Positions 18,295 to 27,890 of a DNA stretch of 64,000 nucleotides are shown here, piece after piece. The first letter of the stretch is position 1; each line of letters begins with the position of its first letter. The notes below the pieces were generated by a model. It was not told the origin of the DNA, did no database searches, and saw only the letters and a program-made list of their open reading frames with translations. The translations under genes and the position numbers were made by a program. The stretch comes from Novosphingobium sp. Chol11. Its GTDB lineage: Bacteria > Pseudomonadota > Alphaproteobacteria > Sphingomonadales > Sphingomonadaceae. Location: assembly GCA_945906105.1 (NCBI GenBank), contig CAMDQO010000001.1, forward strand, positions 186,001-250,000, read 5' to 3'.

Positions 18295-19474
18295 CGGCCT
18301 CCCCGAAAAACAATGCTGCATCACCGGCGTGGGCCAGTCAGAGGTTGGCCGGCCATCGCCGCTGAACCCGATTGAATTGACGATTGATGCGGTAACCAAA
18401 GCCCTCGATGATGCAGGGCTGACGCTTGCTGACATTGACGGCATCACCAATTATCCGCCCAAGACTGACCTTGGCGGCGGCATTTCCCCGGTCGGGGTGG
18501 GCGAGGCGATGTTTGCTCTGGGCATCGACGCCAAGTGGATCGGTTCATCGACGCACGAAGGCCCCGGCCATATGAGCGCGATTTTTCAGGCGGTAATGGC
18601 GATTGCCACCGGACTGTGCCGCCATGTGCTGGTGTTCCGCACTGTGGCGCAGGCGCAGGCGCGGGTGCAATCGCGCGGATCGACGCTGCTCGCCAGCGGC
18701 CATTCACGCGTTGCGGGCAACAATGCCTGGACCGTGCCATTCCATGCCGTTTCACCGGTCAATCTCTGGGCGCTTTATGCCCAGGCCTATTTTGACAAAT
18801 ACGGTGCTGGACCGGAACAACTCGGCTGGGTGGCGGTCAATGGTCGGCGCAATGCCGCACATAACCCCAACGCCATCTACACCAAACCGCTGACCATCGA
18901 GGACTATCTGGCTTCGCGGATGATCTCGACGCCGCTTCGGCTCTATGACTGCGATACCCATATCGATGGGGCCACCGCGCTGATCATCTCGGCGCGCGAT
19001 ACGGCGAAGGATTTGCGCAATCCGCCGATCCATATCGAGGCGATGGGCATGGCGCTGGGCGGGCTGGGGCAGGGTATCCACACCGGCGATTTCACCACGC
19101 TCCCCGCCACGCGCGCAGGCGAAATGCTGTGGCAGAGGACTGACCTCAAACCGCGCGATGTCAGCTGCGCGCAGATCTATGACGGCTTTTCGATTCACAC
19201 CTGGCTGTGGCTGGAAGCGCTGCAAATGGTGAAACCGGGCGAGGCGGCAGCGTTCATGGACGGCGGCACCCGCATCGCTCTTGATGGCGAATTACCGATG
19301 AACACCGGCGGCGGGCAATTATCCGGCGGTCGGTTCCATGGCTATGGCCATACCTTTGAGGCCTGCACCCAGCTGTGGGGCCGGGGCGGAGGACGGCAGG
19401 TGAAGGATGCGAAGGTCAGCGTCGTCTGCAACGGCGGCTATGGCTATGGTGCGCTGCTGTTGCGTGCGGATTGA
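18287..19474 (+). CDS. Thiolase-like protein lacking the usual catalytic Cys (Ltp-type)
   Basis: 395 residues of the thiolase superfamily, SCP-x/lipid-transfer branch. Where degradative and biosynthetic thiolases carry the nucleophilic Cys (about residue 90), this protein reads IGSSTHEGPGHMSAI, with no Cys. The region around residue 267 is CAQIYDGFSIHTWLWLE, and the end has the Gly-rich NGGYGYGALLL. Loss of that Cys with a DUF35 partner is the signature of retro-aldolases such as Ltp2, which cleave beta-hydroxyacyl-CoA side chains. A retro-aldol role is therefore favoured over thiolysis, as an inference. Confidence 0.85.
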   Translation: MLDGLPEKQCCITGVGQSEVGRPSPLNPIELTIDAVTKALDDAGLTLADIDGITNYPPKTDLGGGISPVGVGEAMFALGIDAKWIGSSTHEGPGHMSAIFQAVMAIATGLCRHVLVFRTVAQAQARVQSRGSTLLASGHSRVAGNNAWTVPFHAVSPVNLWALYAQAYFDKYGAGPEQLGWVAVNGRRNAAHNPNAIYTKPLTIEDYLASRMISTPLRLYDCDTHIDGATALIISARDTAKDLRNPPIHIEAMGMALGGLGQGIHTGDFTTLPATRAGEMLWQRTDLKPRDVSCAQIYDGFSIHTWLWLEALQMVKPGEAAAFMDGGTRIALDGELPMNTGGGQLSGGRFHGYGHTFEACTQLWGRGGGRQVKDAKVSVVCNGGYGYGALLLRAD

Positions 19475-19515
19475 CTCCTCTGCCGAATTGCGAGATATTC
19501 CGTATAGCGATTATC

Positions 19516-19533
19516 AATTCGAAATATCGAATT
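19516..19533. promoter_or_regulatory. Perfect inverted repeat AATTCGA-N4-TCGAATT before the amidohydrolase gene
   Basis: Seven-base arms (19516-19522 and 19527-19533) with an AATA spacer lie in the 74 bp gap after the thiolase-like gene, immediately before the GGGAGAG ribosome site of the next gene. AT-rich in a GC-rich context, it looks like a regulator operator. The cognate regulator is not evident in this island. Confidence 0.55.
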
Positions 19534-19548
19534 ATCGGGAGAGCAAAG

Positions 19549-20751
19549 ATGAGCGATCTTGCCGTGGCGGAGCACCCGGGAGCCGATACCGGCGAATGGA
19601 CCTTTGGGCCAATTGTCGATGCTGATGCGCATATCGATCCGCCGCATGATATGTGGGCCAATTACCTGCCCGCCAGCCAGAAGGCCAAGGCGCCAGTCAT
19701 CGAGGAAGGTGACGAGTGCGACTGGATTCTTTTCGAAGGCACCCGCCGTCCGGTGCGGATGATCAGCAATCAGGCCGGCCGTGCTGGCAAAGACTTCAAG
19801 ATGATCGGCAAGCTGTCCGAACAGCGCGCCGTCTGGGATTCGCACCTACGCCTCGCCGATATGGACAGCGACGGCATCAACAGCGCCATCCTGTTCGGCG
19901 GCGGACCGCTCGGCACCTTTGACAATGAACTCTACATGGCGAGTTATGAGGCTTACCAGAACTGGGTGATGGACTGGTGCAGTACGGACAAGCGCCGACT
20001 TGTCCCCATCGGTTACGTGCCGATGCGCGATATCGATGAAACCATCGGCCACATCCAGCGCCTCGCCAAGATGGGTTTCAAGGCGGTTAACCTGCCTGCC
20101 TTTCCGCAGAACCCCGATGGCTGGAGCACCAGCTCGGGTGTGTCGGCGCTCAAGGAAGGCCAGGTATCAGCGCTGACCGGCGACCCCAAGGGGGCGCTAC
20201 AATATTACCAGCCCGAATTTGACCGGCTGTGGACGGTGATCTGCGATCTCGATCTGGTCGTCACCATGCATCTTGGTGGCCGGGTGCCACGCTTTGGCGA
20301 TGCGCAGCACTTCCTGCCAGACATGCCGATGAGCAAGATGGCCATGGCCGAGCCGGTGGGCATCTTTATCTTCAATGCGATCTTCCAGCGCTTCCCTAAA
20401 CTGAAGCTGGTGCAGGTGGAAAGCGGCGTTGGCTGGTTTGCCTGGTACTGCGAATATATCACCCGCACCTGGGAAAAGCAGCGCTTCTGGACCGAAAGCC
20501 CGCTGACCGAGAGCCCGGCCTATTACATGGAAAACAACGTTTACGGATCGTTCATTCAGGACCGCGTCGGCATCGTCAGCCGCAATCTGCCAGGAGCCGG
20601 GAACATCATGTGGTCGTCAGACTATCCGCATTCGGAAACCACTTTCCCCAATTCTCACAGCATCATCCAGCGCGATTTTGCCGGTGTCCCCGAAGCGGAT
20701 ATCCGCGACATCATCTGCAATCGCGCCCGCAATCTGTACGGTCTGGATTGA
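19549..20751 (+). CDS. Amidohydrolase family protein
   Basis: 400 residues from the ATG at 19549 (GGGAGAG upstream). It belongs to the amidohydrolase-2 type TIM-barrel hydrolase/decarboxylase family. Seen: an early VDADAHIDPPHD metal-binding motif (D-x-H-x-D variant), VVTMHLGGRVPRFG, and a late MWSSDYPHSETTFPNSH. The C-terminal IICNRARNLYGLD is also typical. Relatives decarboxylate aromatic acids or hydrolyse C-C and C-N bonds; the substrate here is unknown. It follows the CoA-transferase/DUF35/thiolase-like set and is followed, 4 bp later, by a P450 gene. Confidence 0.88.
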   Translation: MSDLAVAEHPGADTGEWTFGPIVDADAHIDPPHDMWANYLPASQKAKAPVIEEGDECDWILFEGTRRPVRMISNQAGRAGKDFKMIGKLSEQRAVWDSHLRLADMDSDGINSAILFGGGPLGTFDNELYMASYEAYQNWVMDWCSTDKRRLVPIGYVPMRDIDETIGHIQRLAKMGFKAVNLPAFPQNPDGWSTSSGVSALKEGQVSALTGDPKGALQYYQPEFDRLWTVICDLDLVVTMHLGGRVPRFGDAQHFLPDMPMSKMAMAEPVGIFIFNAIFQRFPKLKLVQVESGVGWFAWYCEYITRTWEKQRFWTESPLTESPAYYMENNVYGSFIQDRVGIVSRNLPGAGNIMWSSDYPHSETTFPNSHSIIQRDFAGVPEADIRDIICNRARNLYGLD

Positions 20752-20755
20752 ACCG

Positions 20756-22039
20756 ATGAGCGACCTGCTACTGTCCGATGATCCGCTATACGCCGAGCTC
20801 TATGACGTCCGCCGCGAGGCGGAGGCGATGCGCAACTATGTTGCCGAAGATCAGAGCGAGGCCATCGCTGCGCTGCGGGCCAATGCCCCGGTTCATGCCG
20901 GACCTTTGCGCGAACTGCTGGGCCTGCCCGAACATCAGCGCCACGTTATGGCGGCTGGAAAGCCCAAGTACTGCGTGCTGTCGTTTGATGCCTGCGAGAC
21001 GGTGTTGCGCGATTCGAAGCGTTTTTCATCGACCATCGTGCATCACCCTAACCCGGCTGATGAAAAAACTATGGGCGTGCTGGAAATGGACGGCGGTGAG
21101 CACCGTGCTTTTCGCCGGGCGTTGCAGCCGATCTTTCTCAAGCACAATGCCGAGGGCTGGTGGCGCACCCGCTGGATCAATGAGGCGGTGGCGCGGCTGG
21201 TCGCCAGCCTGAAGACTCGGCAGCGCGCCGATCTCAACCTTGATTTCTGCGCCCGCATTCCCGTGCACACCATTACCACAGCGATCGGCTTGGACGGCGA
21301 GGCGGCGCTCAAATTTCGTCTCGCCTGGATGAAAAGTGGCGGCGTTGGGCGGGTCGCTCCTGATGAACAGTGCTCCGCCGCGCAGCAAGTTGAAGCCATG
21401 TTGCTGGCCCTTATCGCCAAGCGCCGCACAGCACCCCAGGACGATGTCATCACCCGGCTCATCAATTCGCAAGTTGCCTTGCCGGGAGAGGAGCCACGCG
21501 CGCTGACTGACCGCGAGGTTATGCTCAATGCCCGGCTGATCATGATCGCTGGCGGAGGCACCTCGTGGCGGCAGATGGGTATTGCCTTGCTCGGCCTGCT
21601 GACCAATCCCGATCAACTGGCAGCGGTAAGGCAGGACCGCAGCTTGCTCGATGCCGCGATCGAGGAATCGGCACGGTGGTGCACCAATTCAGGGCTGTTT
21701 TGCCGCCTTGTCACCAAAGACACCGAGCTGGAAGGCGTCGATCTGCCAGAAGGCGCAGTCGTCGAATTGTGGCTCAACGCCGCCAACCGCGATCCGACGC
21801 GCTGGGATCGGCCCGATCAGTTTGATCTGTTCCGTCCCGTGCAGAACCACCTCGGCTTCGGCATCGGCCAGCATCGCTGCCTTGGCCTCAATGTTGCCAA
21901 GCAGGAAATGTTTGCTGGGATTTCCGCGCTGCTCGATGCCTTCCCGAACCTGCGGCTGGATCCAGATGCGGAAGTACCGTTCATCACCGGCGGGCTGGAA
22001 CAGCGCGGACCTTCGGCGCTGCCGGTGCTGTTAAATTAG
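20756..22039 (+). CDS. Cytochrome P450
   Basis: 427 residues from the ATG at 20756, 4 bp after the amidohydrolase stop. P450 landmarks: the I-helix IMIAGGGTSWRQMG near residue 265 (variant of the A/G-G-x-x-T oxygen-activation motif), the K-helix ExxR in IEESARW, and the heme ligand loop FGIGQHRCLG with its Cys near 380. No transmembrane anchor, so it is a soluble bacterial class I type. No ferredoxin or reductase gene is adjacent. It probably hydroxylates the substrate or an intermediate of this island. Confidence 0.93.
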   Translation: MSDLLLSDDPLYAELYDVRREAEAMRNYVAEDQSEAIAALRANAPVHAGPLRELLGLPEHQRHVMAAGKPKYCVLSFDACETVLRDSKRFSSTIVHHPNPADEKTMGVLEMDGGEHRAFRRALQPIFLKHNAEGWWRTRWINEAVARLVASLKTRQRADLNLDFCARIPVHTITTAIGLDGEAALKFRLAWMKSGGVGRVAPDEQCSAAQQVEAMLLALIAKRRTAPQDDVITRLINSQVALPGEEPRALTDREVMLNARLIMIAGGGTSWRQMGIALLGLLTNPDQLAAVRQDRSLLDAAIEESARWCTNSGLFCRLVTKDTELEGVDLPEGAVVELWLNAANRDPTRWDRPDQFDLFRPVQNHLGFGIGQHRCLGLNVAKQEMFAGISALLDAFPNLRLDPDAEVPFITGGLEQRGPSALPVLLN

Positions 22040-22053
22040 CCAAAGCCGCTAGC

Positions 22054-23229
22054 CTAAATCGCCTGCGCCGCGGCCCAGCCGCTGGCCCATGCCCACTGGA
22101 AGTTATAGCCGCCCAGCCAGCCGGTGACATCAACCGCCTCGCCGATGACATAAAGCCCGGGAACGTGGCGCGCTTCCATGGTCTTGGAGGAGAGTTCTGC
22201 TGTGCTGATCCCGCCTGCGGTAACTTCAGCCTTGGTATAGCCTTCGCTGCCATTGGGGGTGAAGCGCCAATCGGCAAGGCGGGCTTCGGCGGCGGCAAGT
22301 GCGCGGTCAGTTAGGTTGCCCAGATCGCCTGACAATTCCAGCCGCTCACAGAGCACAGCGGTGAGCCGGTCTGGCAGCGTCTCACCTAAAAGCTTTCGTA
22401 AACTGGTCTTGGGTCGTTCGCGCTTGGCAGTGATCAGCCAGTCACGCGCGTGATCGGGCAGGAAGTTGAGGGCGATTTCGTCGCCGTTGTTCCAGTAGGA
22501 AGACACTTGCAGGATCGCCGGACCAGATAACCCACGATGGGTGATCAGGGCGGCTTCGCGGAACTTGGTTTTGCCGCAACGCGCGATGACATCGGCGGCA
22601 ACGCCCGACAACTCGCGAAACATCACATCATCCCCGCCCAGCGTCAGCGGCACCAGTGCGGGGCGCGGCTGGACCACCTTGAGACCGAACTGGCGCGCCA
22701 GTTCATAAGCAAAGCCAGTCGCGCCCATCTTGGGAATCGACGGCCCGCCGGTGGCGATGACCAGTGCTGGTGCGGATACAGTCCGGCCACCAACAACGAC
22801 ACGAAATAGCCCGTCATTATGTGCAACGGTGGAGATCGCCGCACCGCAAGAGACTTCAACGCCGCCCTTGGCGCATTCCTCCATCAGCATGGCAACGATT
22901 TGCCGCGCCGAGCCATCACAGAACAATTGGCCAAGCGTCTTTTCATGCCAGGCAATGCCGTAGCTCTCGACCAGCGCAATAAAATCATGCGGTGAATAGC
23001 GGCCTAATGCCGACTTGGCGAAATGCGGGTTCTGAGAAAGATAGCGGTCGGGCGCGGTGTGAATGTTGGTGAAATTGCAGCGTCCGCCGCCCGAAATCAG
23101 GATTTTCTTGCCGGGTTCGTCGGCATGATCGAGCAGCAGTACCCGGCGCCCGCGCTGTCCGGCCATGGCGGCGCAGAACAGGCCCGCCGCGCCTGCGCCT
23201 AGCATGATGGCGTCGAAGTGGTCGCTCAC
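22054..23229 (-). CDS. HI0933-family FAD-binding oxidoreductase
   Basis: 391 residues. The N-terminal dinucleotide-binding GAGAAGLFCAAMAGQRG is followed by the family-specific GKKILISGGGRCNFTN, and the C-terminal end holds GYNFQWAWASGWAAAQAI. This is the HI0933/YhiN (TIGR00275-type) family, whose physiological reaction is not settled. Its start overlaps the stop of the preceding flavoprotein gene by 4 bp, so the two are coupled. Confidence 0.9.
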   Translation of the reverse strand: MSDHFDAIMLGAGAAGLFCAAMAGQRGRRVLLLDHADEPGKKILISGGGRCNFTNIHTAPDRYLSQNPHFAKSALGRYSPHDFIALVESYGIAWHEKTLGQLFCDGSARQIVAMLMEECAKGGVEVSCGAAISTVAHNDGLFRVVVGGRTVSAPALVIATGGPSIPKMGATGFAYELARQFGLKVVQPRPALVPLTLGGDDVMFRELSGVAADVIARCGKTKFREAALITHRGLSGPAILQVSSYWNNGDEIALNFLPDHARDWLITAKRERPKTSLRKLLGETLPDRLTAVLCERLELSGDLGNLTDRALAAAEARLADWRFTPNGSEGYTKAEVTAGGISTAELSSKTMEARHVPGLYVIGEAVDVTGWLGGYNFQWAWASGWAAAQAI

Positions 23230-24848
23230 GAACCAACCATTTTAAGCGCCAGCGCTTCGGCCACCTTGATGCCATCGACAGCGGCGGAAAGGATGCCGCC
23301 CGCATAACCCGCACCTTCGCCCGCCGGGTAGAGTCCAGCCGTGTTGAGACTCTGGCAGTCCCGCCCGCGCGTGATGCGCACCGGAGATGAAGTGCGGGTT
23401 TCCACACCGGTCAGCACGACATCGGCATGGTCATAGCCGGGCAACTGGCGGCCAAACACCGGCAGTGCTTCACGCATGGCGGAAATGGCAAATTCTGGCA
23501 GGCATTGGGAAAGGTCGGTGAGATGGACGCCAGGTTCGTAGGACGGGGTTACTGTGCCGAATTCTGCCGATGTCGTCCCAGCAAGGAAATCGCCCAGCTT
23601 CTGCCCCGGCGCGTGATAGTTCGATCCGCCCGCGACATAGGCAAGGCTTTCCCAGTGGCGCTGGTAAGCGATGCCCGCCAGCGGTCCGCCGGGGAAATCG
23701 CGCTCCGGGCTGATATCGACCACCAGCCCTGAATTGGCGTTGAATTCGGCGCGCGAATACTGGCTCATGCCATTGGTGACGACGCGGCCTTCCTCTGAAG
23801 TCGCGGCGACCACGCGGCCCCCCGGACACATGCAAAAGCTATAGACGGTGCGGCCATTGCTGGCTTTGTGCGACAAGCTGTAGGCCGCCGGACCAAGAAT
23901 CTTGTTGCCTGCACTGGCACCAAAACGTGCCTTGTCGATCCAGCTTTGCGGGTGCTCGATGCGCAGGCCCAAGGCGAAGGGTTTGGCCTCGATATAAATG
24001 CCGCGGTCGTGCACCTTGTGGAAGGTGTCACGTGCTGAGTGGCCGACCGCGAGGATCACCTGTTGTGCAGGAAGATAGTCACCTGTGCTGAGATGCAGGC
24101 CTTGAACCTTGCGCGATCCGTCAGGTGCAACCGCAATGTCGAAATCATCAACCCTCGTTCCGAAGCGATATTCACCGCCCAGCGCTTCGATAGTTTCTCG
24201 CATGCTGATCACCATGGTCACGAGCCGGAAGGTGCCGATGTGCGGGTGGGCTTCGGTGAGGATTTCCTCAGGCGCGCCCGCCTTGACGAATTCGGTCAAC
24301 ACCTTGCGGCCCAGATGGCGCGGATCCTTGATGCGGCTGTAAAGCTTGCCGTCAGAGAAAGTGCCCGCGCCGCCTTCGCCGAACTGTGCATTGGACTCCG
24401 GATTGAGCTCCCCGCGCCGCCACAGACCCCAGGTGTCCTTGGTGCGTTCGCGCACAGCCTTGCCACGCTCGATGATGATCGGCTTGAAGCCCATCTGCGC
24501 CAGCACCAGCGCCGCCAGCAGCCCGCAAGGCCCAGCGCCAATCACCACCGGGCGGGTGCCGGAATAATCTTCGGGCGCACGCACAGGCATACGATAGGCG
24601 GTATCGGGCGTTGGCCGGACATGCGGATCACCCGCCAGCCGGGTCAGCAACGCCGCCTCGCCCGTGACCGTGACATCGACCGAATAGACCAGCTTTATCG
24701 CGCTTTTCTTGCGGGCATCATTGCCGCGCCGGGCCACGCTGAAGTGTTCGAGCGCATCGGCCGCAATCCCCAGTCGCGTGCAGATAGCTTCACCCAGCGC
24801 CTCGGGCGGGTGATCAAGTGGCAGCAGCAGATCGGTGATGCGGAACAT
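23226..24848 (-). CDS. COG2509-type FAD-dependent dehydrogenase
   Basis: 540 residues. An N-terminal domain of about 95 residues precedes a dinucleotide-binding fold (VVIGAGPCGLLAALVLAQMG near 100-120). The family's ESNAQFGEGGAGTFSDGKL and the late LYPAGEGAGYAGGILSAAVDGIKVAEAL are clear. No reaction is established for this group. Its stop overlaps the start of the HI0933-family gene, and it is preceded by the ABC-F gene 54 bp away. Two different uncharacterised flavoproteins in one coupled unit is worth noting. Confidence 0.88.
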   Translation of the reverse strand: MFRITDLLLPLDHPPEALGEAICTRLGIAADALEHFSVARRGNDARKKSAIKLVYSVDVTVTGEAALLTRLAGDPHVRPTPDTAYRMPVRAPEDYSGTRPVVIGAGPCGLLAALVLAQMGFKPIIIERGKAVRERTKDTWGLWRRGELNPESNAQFGEGGAGTFSDGKLYSRIKDPRHLGRKVLTEFVKAGAPEEILTEAHPHIGTFRLVTMVISMRETIEALGGEYRFGTRVDDFDIAVAPDGSRKVQGLHLSTGDYLPAQQVILAVGHSARDTFHKVHDRGIYIEAKPFALGLRIEHPQSWIDKARFGASAGNKILGPAAYSLSHKASNGRTVYSFCMCPGGRVVAATSEEGRVVTNGMSQYSRAEFNANSGLVVDISPERDFPGGPLAGIAYQRHWESLAYVAGGSNYHAPGQKLGDFLAGTTSAEFGTVTPSYEPGVHLTDLSQCLPEFAISAMREALPVFGRQLPGYDHADVVLTGVETRTSSPVRITRGRDCQSLNTAGLYPAGEGAGYAGGILSAAVDGIKVAEALALKMVGS

Positions 24849-24902
24849 GGCTCTGCCCTATCGTGACTGGCGGGCGAGGGGAAGTGGGGCTTCGTTGTGG
24901 CT

Positions 24903-26774
24903 TTAGGCCGCCACCATCTCCAGAGCCTCTCTCGCCTTCATCCAGGCCGCTTCCGCATCGGCCATCTGCTTTGCCACTTCGGCGCGGCGCTTCATCAGTT
25001 CGGTCATGGTCAGCCTGGCGAGCGAAGCTTCGGCGGTTTTGGGATCGAACATCGCTTGATCAACAACGCTGAGCAGATCGGTGAGTTTGGCCAGTTCCGC
25101 CTCAGCCTTTTGCGCGGCTTTGCGCAGAGACTGTCCTTTTTCGCGCGCTTCGGCGGCGGCCTTGCGCTGCTCCTTCTTGTTGATCTTGGGCTCACCGCCC
25201 CGCGCAGTCGGCGATTCCTTAGCCAGCACGAAAGCAATGTAATCCTCTATCGAACCATCGAAATCCTTGGCCGTGCCGCTATCGACCAGCACGAGACGGT
25301 CAGCGGTCATTTCCAGCATGTGACGATCGTGGCTGACGATTACCACCGCGCCCGTATAGTCATTGAGCGCTTGAATCAGCGCCTCGCGGGCATCGACATC
25401 AAGGTGGTTGGTCGGTTCATCGAGGATCAGCAGATGCGGAGCGTCGCGGGTGATCAGCGCCAGCGCCAGCCGCGCCTTTTCGCCGCCTGAAAGCTTGCCA
25501 ACTTCGGTCAAAGCCTTGGGGCCGGAAAAGCCGAAGCGCCCCAGTTGACCGCGCACCGCACCGGGGGTCGCGCCTTTCATCAGCTGAGTCATGTGCTGCA
25601 GTGGGGTCTCGCTGCGATCGAGTTCTTCCACCTGATACTGGGTGAAATAGCCGACCCGCATCTTGCCGCTGGCCTGCATCGCCCCGTCCATCGGTGCGAG
25701 CTGCGCAGCGAGCAGGCGCGCCAGCGTGGTCTTGCCATTGCCATTGCGGCCAAGCAGCGCAATGCGATCGTCGGGATCAAGCCGCAGATTGAGGCGGCTG
25801 AGGATTGGCACATCGCCATAGCCGACTTGCGCCATATCCAGCGTGATCAGCGGCGGGCGCAGTTCCTCGGGATTGGGAAAATCGAAGCTGAGCGAGGGAT
25901 CGTCGATCAGTTCGGCAATCGGCTGCAGTTTTGCCAGGGCTTTCTGGCGTGACTGCGCCTGCTTGGCGGTGGAAGCCCGGGCGGAATTTTTGGCGATATA
26001 TTCCTGCAAATGCTCGCGCTGCGCCTGCTGCTTGGCCTTGGCGCTGGCGAGCTGGGCCTGCCGCTCGGCGCGGAGCCGCTCGAACTGGTCATAGCCGCCG
26101 GGATACAGCGTCAGCTTGCCGCCCGTCAGATGCAGGATGTGATCGACGACATTGTTAAGGAAATCACGCTCATGGCTGACCAGCACGATAGTAGCCGGAT
26201 AGCTCTTGAGGAAATCCTCGAGCCACAGCACGGCTTCAAGATCAAGGTGGTTCGAAGGCTCATCGAGCAGCAGCAGATCGGGCTGCGAGAACAGCAGTGC
26301 GGCGAGTGCCACACGCATCCGCCAGCCGCCTGAAAAGCTCTCCAGCTCGCGGTGCTGGGCGTCTTCGTCAAAACCAAGCCCGCTGAGAATACGCGCGGCG
26401 CGGCTCGGCGCGGAATGGGCGTCGATGGCGATCAGGCGCTCGTGAATGTCACCCAGCCGGTGCGGATCGTGACTGGTTTCGCTCTCATGCATCAGCGCGG
26501 CGCGTTCGGTGTCGGCGGCGAGCACAGTCTCGAACGGGCTGGCGCTGCCACCCGGCGCTTCCTGCGCGATATAGCCCAGACGGCTGCCGCGCGGCATATC
26601 GACCGAACCACCATCGGCTTCGAGCATTCCGGCGATCACCTTGACCAGTGTCGATTTGCCCGCGCCATTGCGCCCGATCAGACCGATGCGGCCACGGGGG
26701 GGCAGTTTGGCGGTTGCGCTGTCGATGATTGTGCGCCCGCCCAGGCGGACTGTGATGTCAGTAAGGTTAAGCAT
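24903..26774 (-). CDS. ABC-F family ATP-binding protein
   Basis: 623 residues, two ABC ATPase domains and no membrane segment. Walker A motifs are GRNGAGKST (about 35-43) and GRNGNGKTT (about 345); signatures are SGGW near 150 and LSGGEKARLAL near 430; Walker B plus Glu occurs as LLLLDEPSNHLD and LLILDEPTNHLD. A charged linker joins the domains, and a coiled-coil tail rich in Ala/Glu/Lys follows after residue 530. ABC-F proteins act on the ribosome; the tail fits the Uup/YheS side of the family rather than EttA. Nothing points to antibiotic resistance. Confidence 0.93.
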   Translation of the reverse strand: MLNLTDITVRLGGRTIIDSATAKLPPRGRIGLIGRNGAGKSTLVKVIAGMLEADGGSVDMPRGSRLGYIAQEAPGGSASPFETVLAADTERAALMHESETSHDPHRLGDIHERLIAIDAHSAPSRAARILSGLGFDEDAQHRELESFSGGWRMRVALAALLFSQPDLLLLDEPSNHLDLEAVLWLEDFLKSYPATIVLVSHERDFLNNVVDHILHLTGGKLTLYPGGYDQFERLRAERQAQLASAKAKQQAQREHLQEYIAKNSARASTAKQAQSRQKALAKLQPIAELIDDPSLSFDFPNPEELRPPLITLDMAQVGYGDVPILSRLNLRLDPDDRIALLGRNGNGKTTLARLLAAQLAPMDGAMQASGKMRVGYFTQYQVEELDRSETPLQHMTQLMKGATPGAVRGQLGRFGFSGPKALTEVGKLSGGEKARLALALITRDAPHLLILDEPTNHLDVDAREALIQALNDYTGAVVIVSHDRHMLEMTADRLVLVDSGTAKDFDGSIEDYIAFVLAKESPTARGGEPKINKKEQRKAAAEAREKGQSLRKAAQKAEAELAKLTDLLSVVDQAMFDPKTAEASLARLTMTELMKRRAEVAKQMADAEAAWMKAREALEMVAA

Positions 26775-26847
26775 GGCGCGCGCTTAGGGCATGATTGCGG
26801 ATTATTGAAGCGGCAATCATGCCCTGGCCCATTGCGCAAGAAATAGC

Positions 26848-27840
26848 CTAGCCGCGCCGCACCAGATGGTCTGGCGGCCTTGGTGGTTCGAAGTCTTCGC
26901 GCCGCCACACCGCATCGGCAGGTTCCTCTGGGTCAGGAATGGCGCAGTCGAGATAGCCGAAATAGGTGGCAATCTGGCGTTCGGCGGCATCGAGGATCGC
27001 AGTGCGGCCATGCATGAAGCGTGTGTTATCAAGCATTAACAAGTCGCCATTTTGCCACTTCACCGCCGATGACAGATTGTCACCGGTGGTCTTTATTGCC
27101 TGTAGCCATTCTTCGGGAACCGGGCGCAGATCATCGAGTAGTGGAAAGTCCGGGCGGCCATTGTTGAAGCGGGCAAACAGCAGGAAATTGCCGAAAGCCA
27201 GCTCCTCTGCAAACATCGGCTTGTGCAGCGCGGGCCGCGAAAAATGGCGGGCAACGCGGCCATCGGGGAAACGCATGAACTGATAGGGGCAGCCCGGCGG
27301 CGGATTTTGCAGCTGGTGATCATTGGGGGTTGCCGTTCCCAGCCAGTATTCGAGCAAGGCCGGCCAGGTGCCTTTGACATAGAGCAGCCGGCGGCCTTCC
27401 AGTCCCCGCCGAACCTCGTCAGGCAGCGCCTTGACCAGCGCGATGCCATCGCACAGAGTTGTCCTGCCGCCGTCGCCAGGCGCTGATAAACAACCGAAAA
27501 ATGCGACATCGGGCTTCCACGGCTCGCGTGATAGTTCCGGGTGCAGCGAAAAAGCGTTGGTGCCGCCATCGACGGCATAGATGCCATTGGCCAGATCGAG
27601 CGGCTGACGGCCCGGGCTTTCGTTGACCACGGCGGTGCGGCAGAATTGCCGGGCGAAGGCATGGAACTCACTGAGATCGCAATCAAAACCGTGAAACAGC
27701 AAGGCTCCGTGCGCCTTGTATTGGGCGATTACCTCATCGCGATTAACCAGCATGATCCCGCCGGTTCCGGACGTTGCGGGGCCATCTGGTTCGACGATAA
27801 CCAGCGGGCGGCGCGGTGCGGGCGGGATAAAATGGGCCAT
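26848..27840 (-). CDS. TauD/TfdA-like Fe(II)/2-oxoglutarate dioxygenase
   Basis: 330 residues with the clavaminate-synthase/TauD fold. The iron ligands are probably His and Glu in FSLHPELS (the HxE variant) and the distal His in DNTRFMHGRTAI, with the 2-oxoglutarate-binding Arg shortly after (ERQIATYFGYLD). The N-terminal KAHGALLFHGFDC is typical. Substrate unknown. The gene is divergent from a sulfotransferase-like gene with only 50 bp between the starts, so the two are probably co-regulated. Confidence 0.88.
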   Translation of the reverse strand: MAHFIPPAPRRPLVIVEPDGPATSGTGGIMLVNRDEVIAQYKAHGALLFHGFDCDLSEFHAFARQFCRTAVVNESPGRQPLDLANGIYAVDGGTNAFSLHPELSREPWKPDVAFFGCLSAPGDGGRTTLCDGIALVKALPDEVRRGLEGRRLLYVKGTWPALLEYWLGTATPNDHQLQNPPPGCPYQFMRFPDGRVARHFSRPALHKPMFAEELAFGNFLLFARFNNGRPDFPLLDDLRPVPEEWLQAIKTTGDNLSSAVKWQNGDLLMLDNTRFMHGRTAILDAAERQIATYFGYLDCAIPDPEEPADAVWRREDFEPPRPPDHLVRRG

Positions 27841-27890
27841 GGCTCAGCAAGCATTAGCCGAGCGGGTGAGCGCAGGCTATAGGCTGTATC

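Noticed and set aside
24903..26774. Antibiotic-resistance reading of the ABC-F protein
   Set aside because: Its linker and coiled-coil tail fit housekeeping Uup/YheS-type proteins and no resistance context is present.
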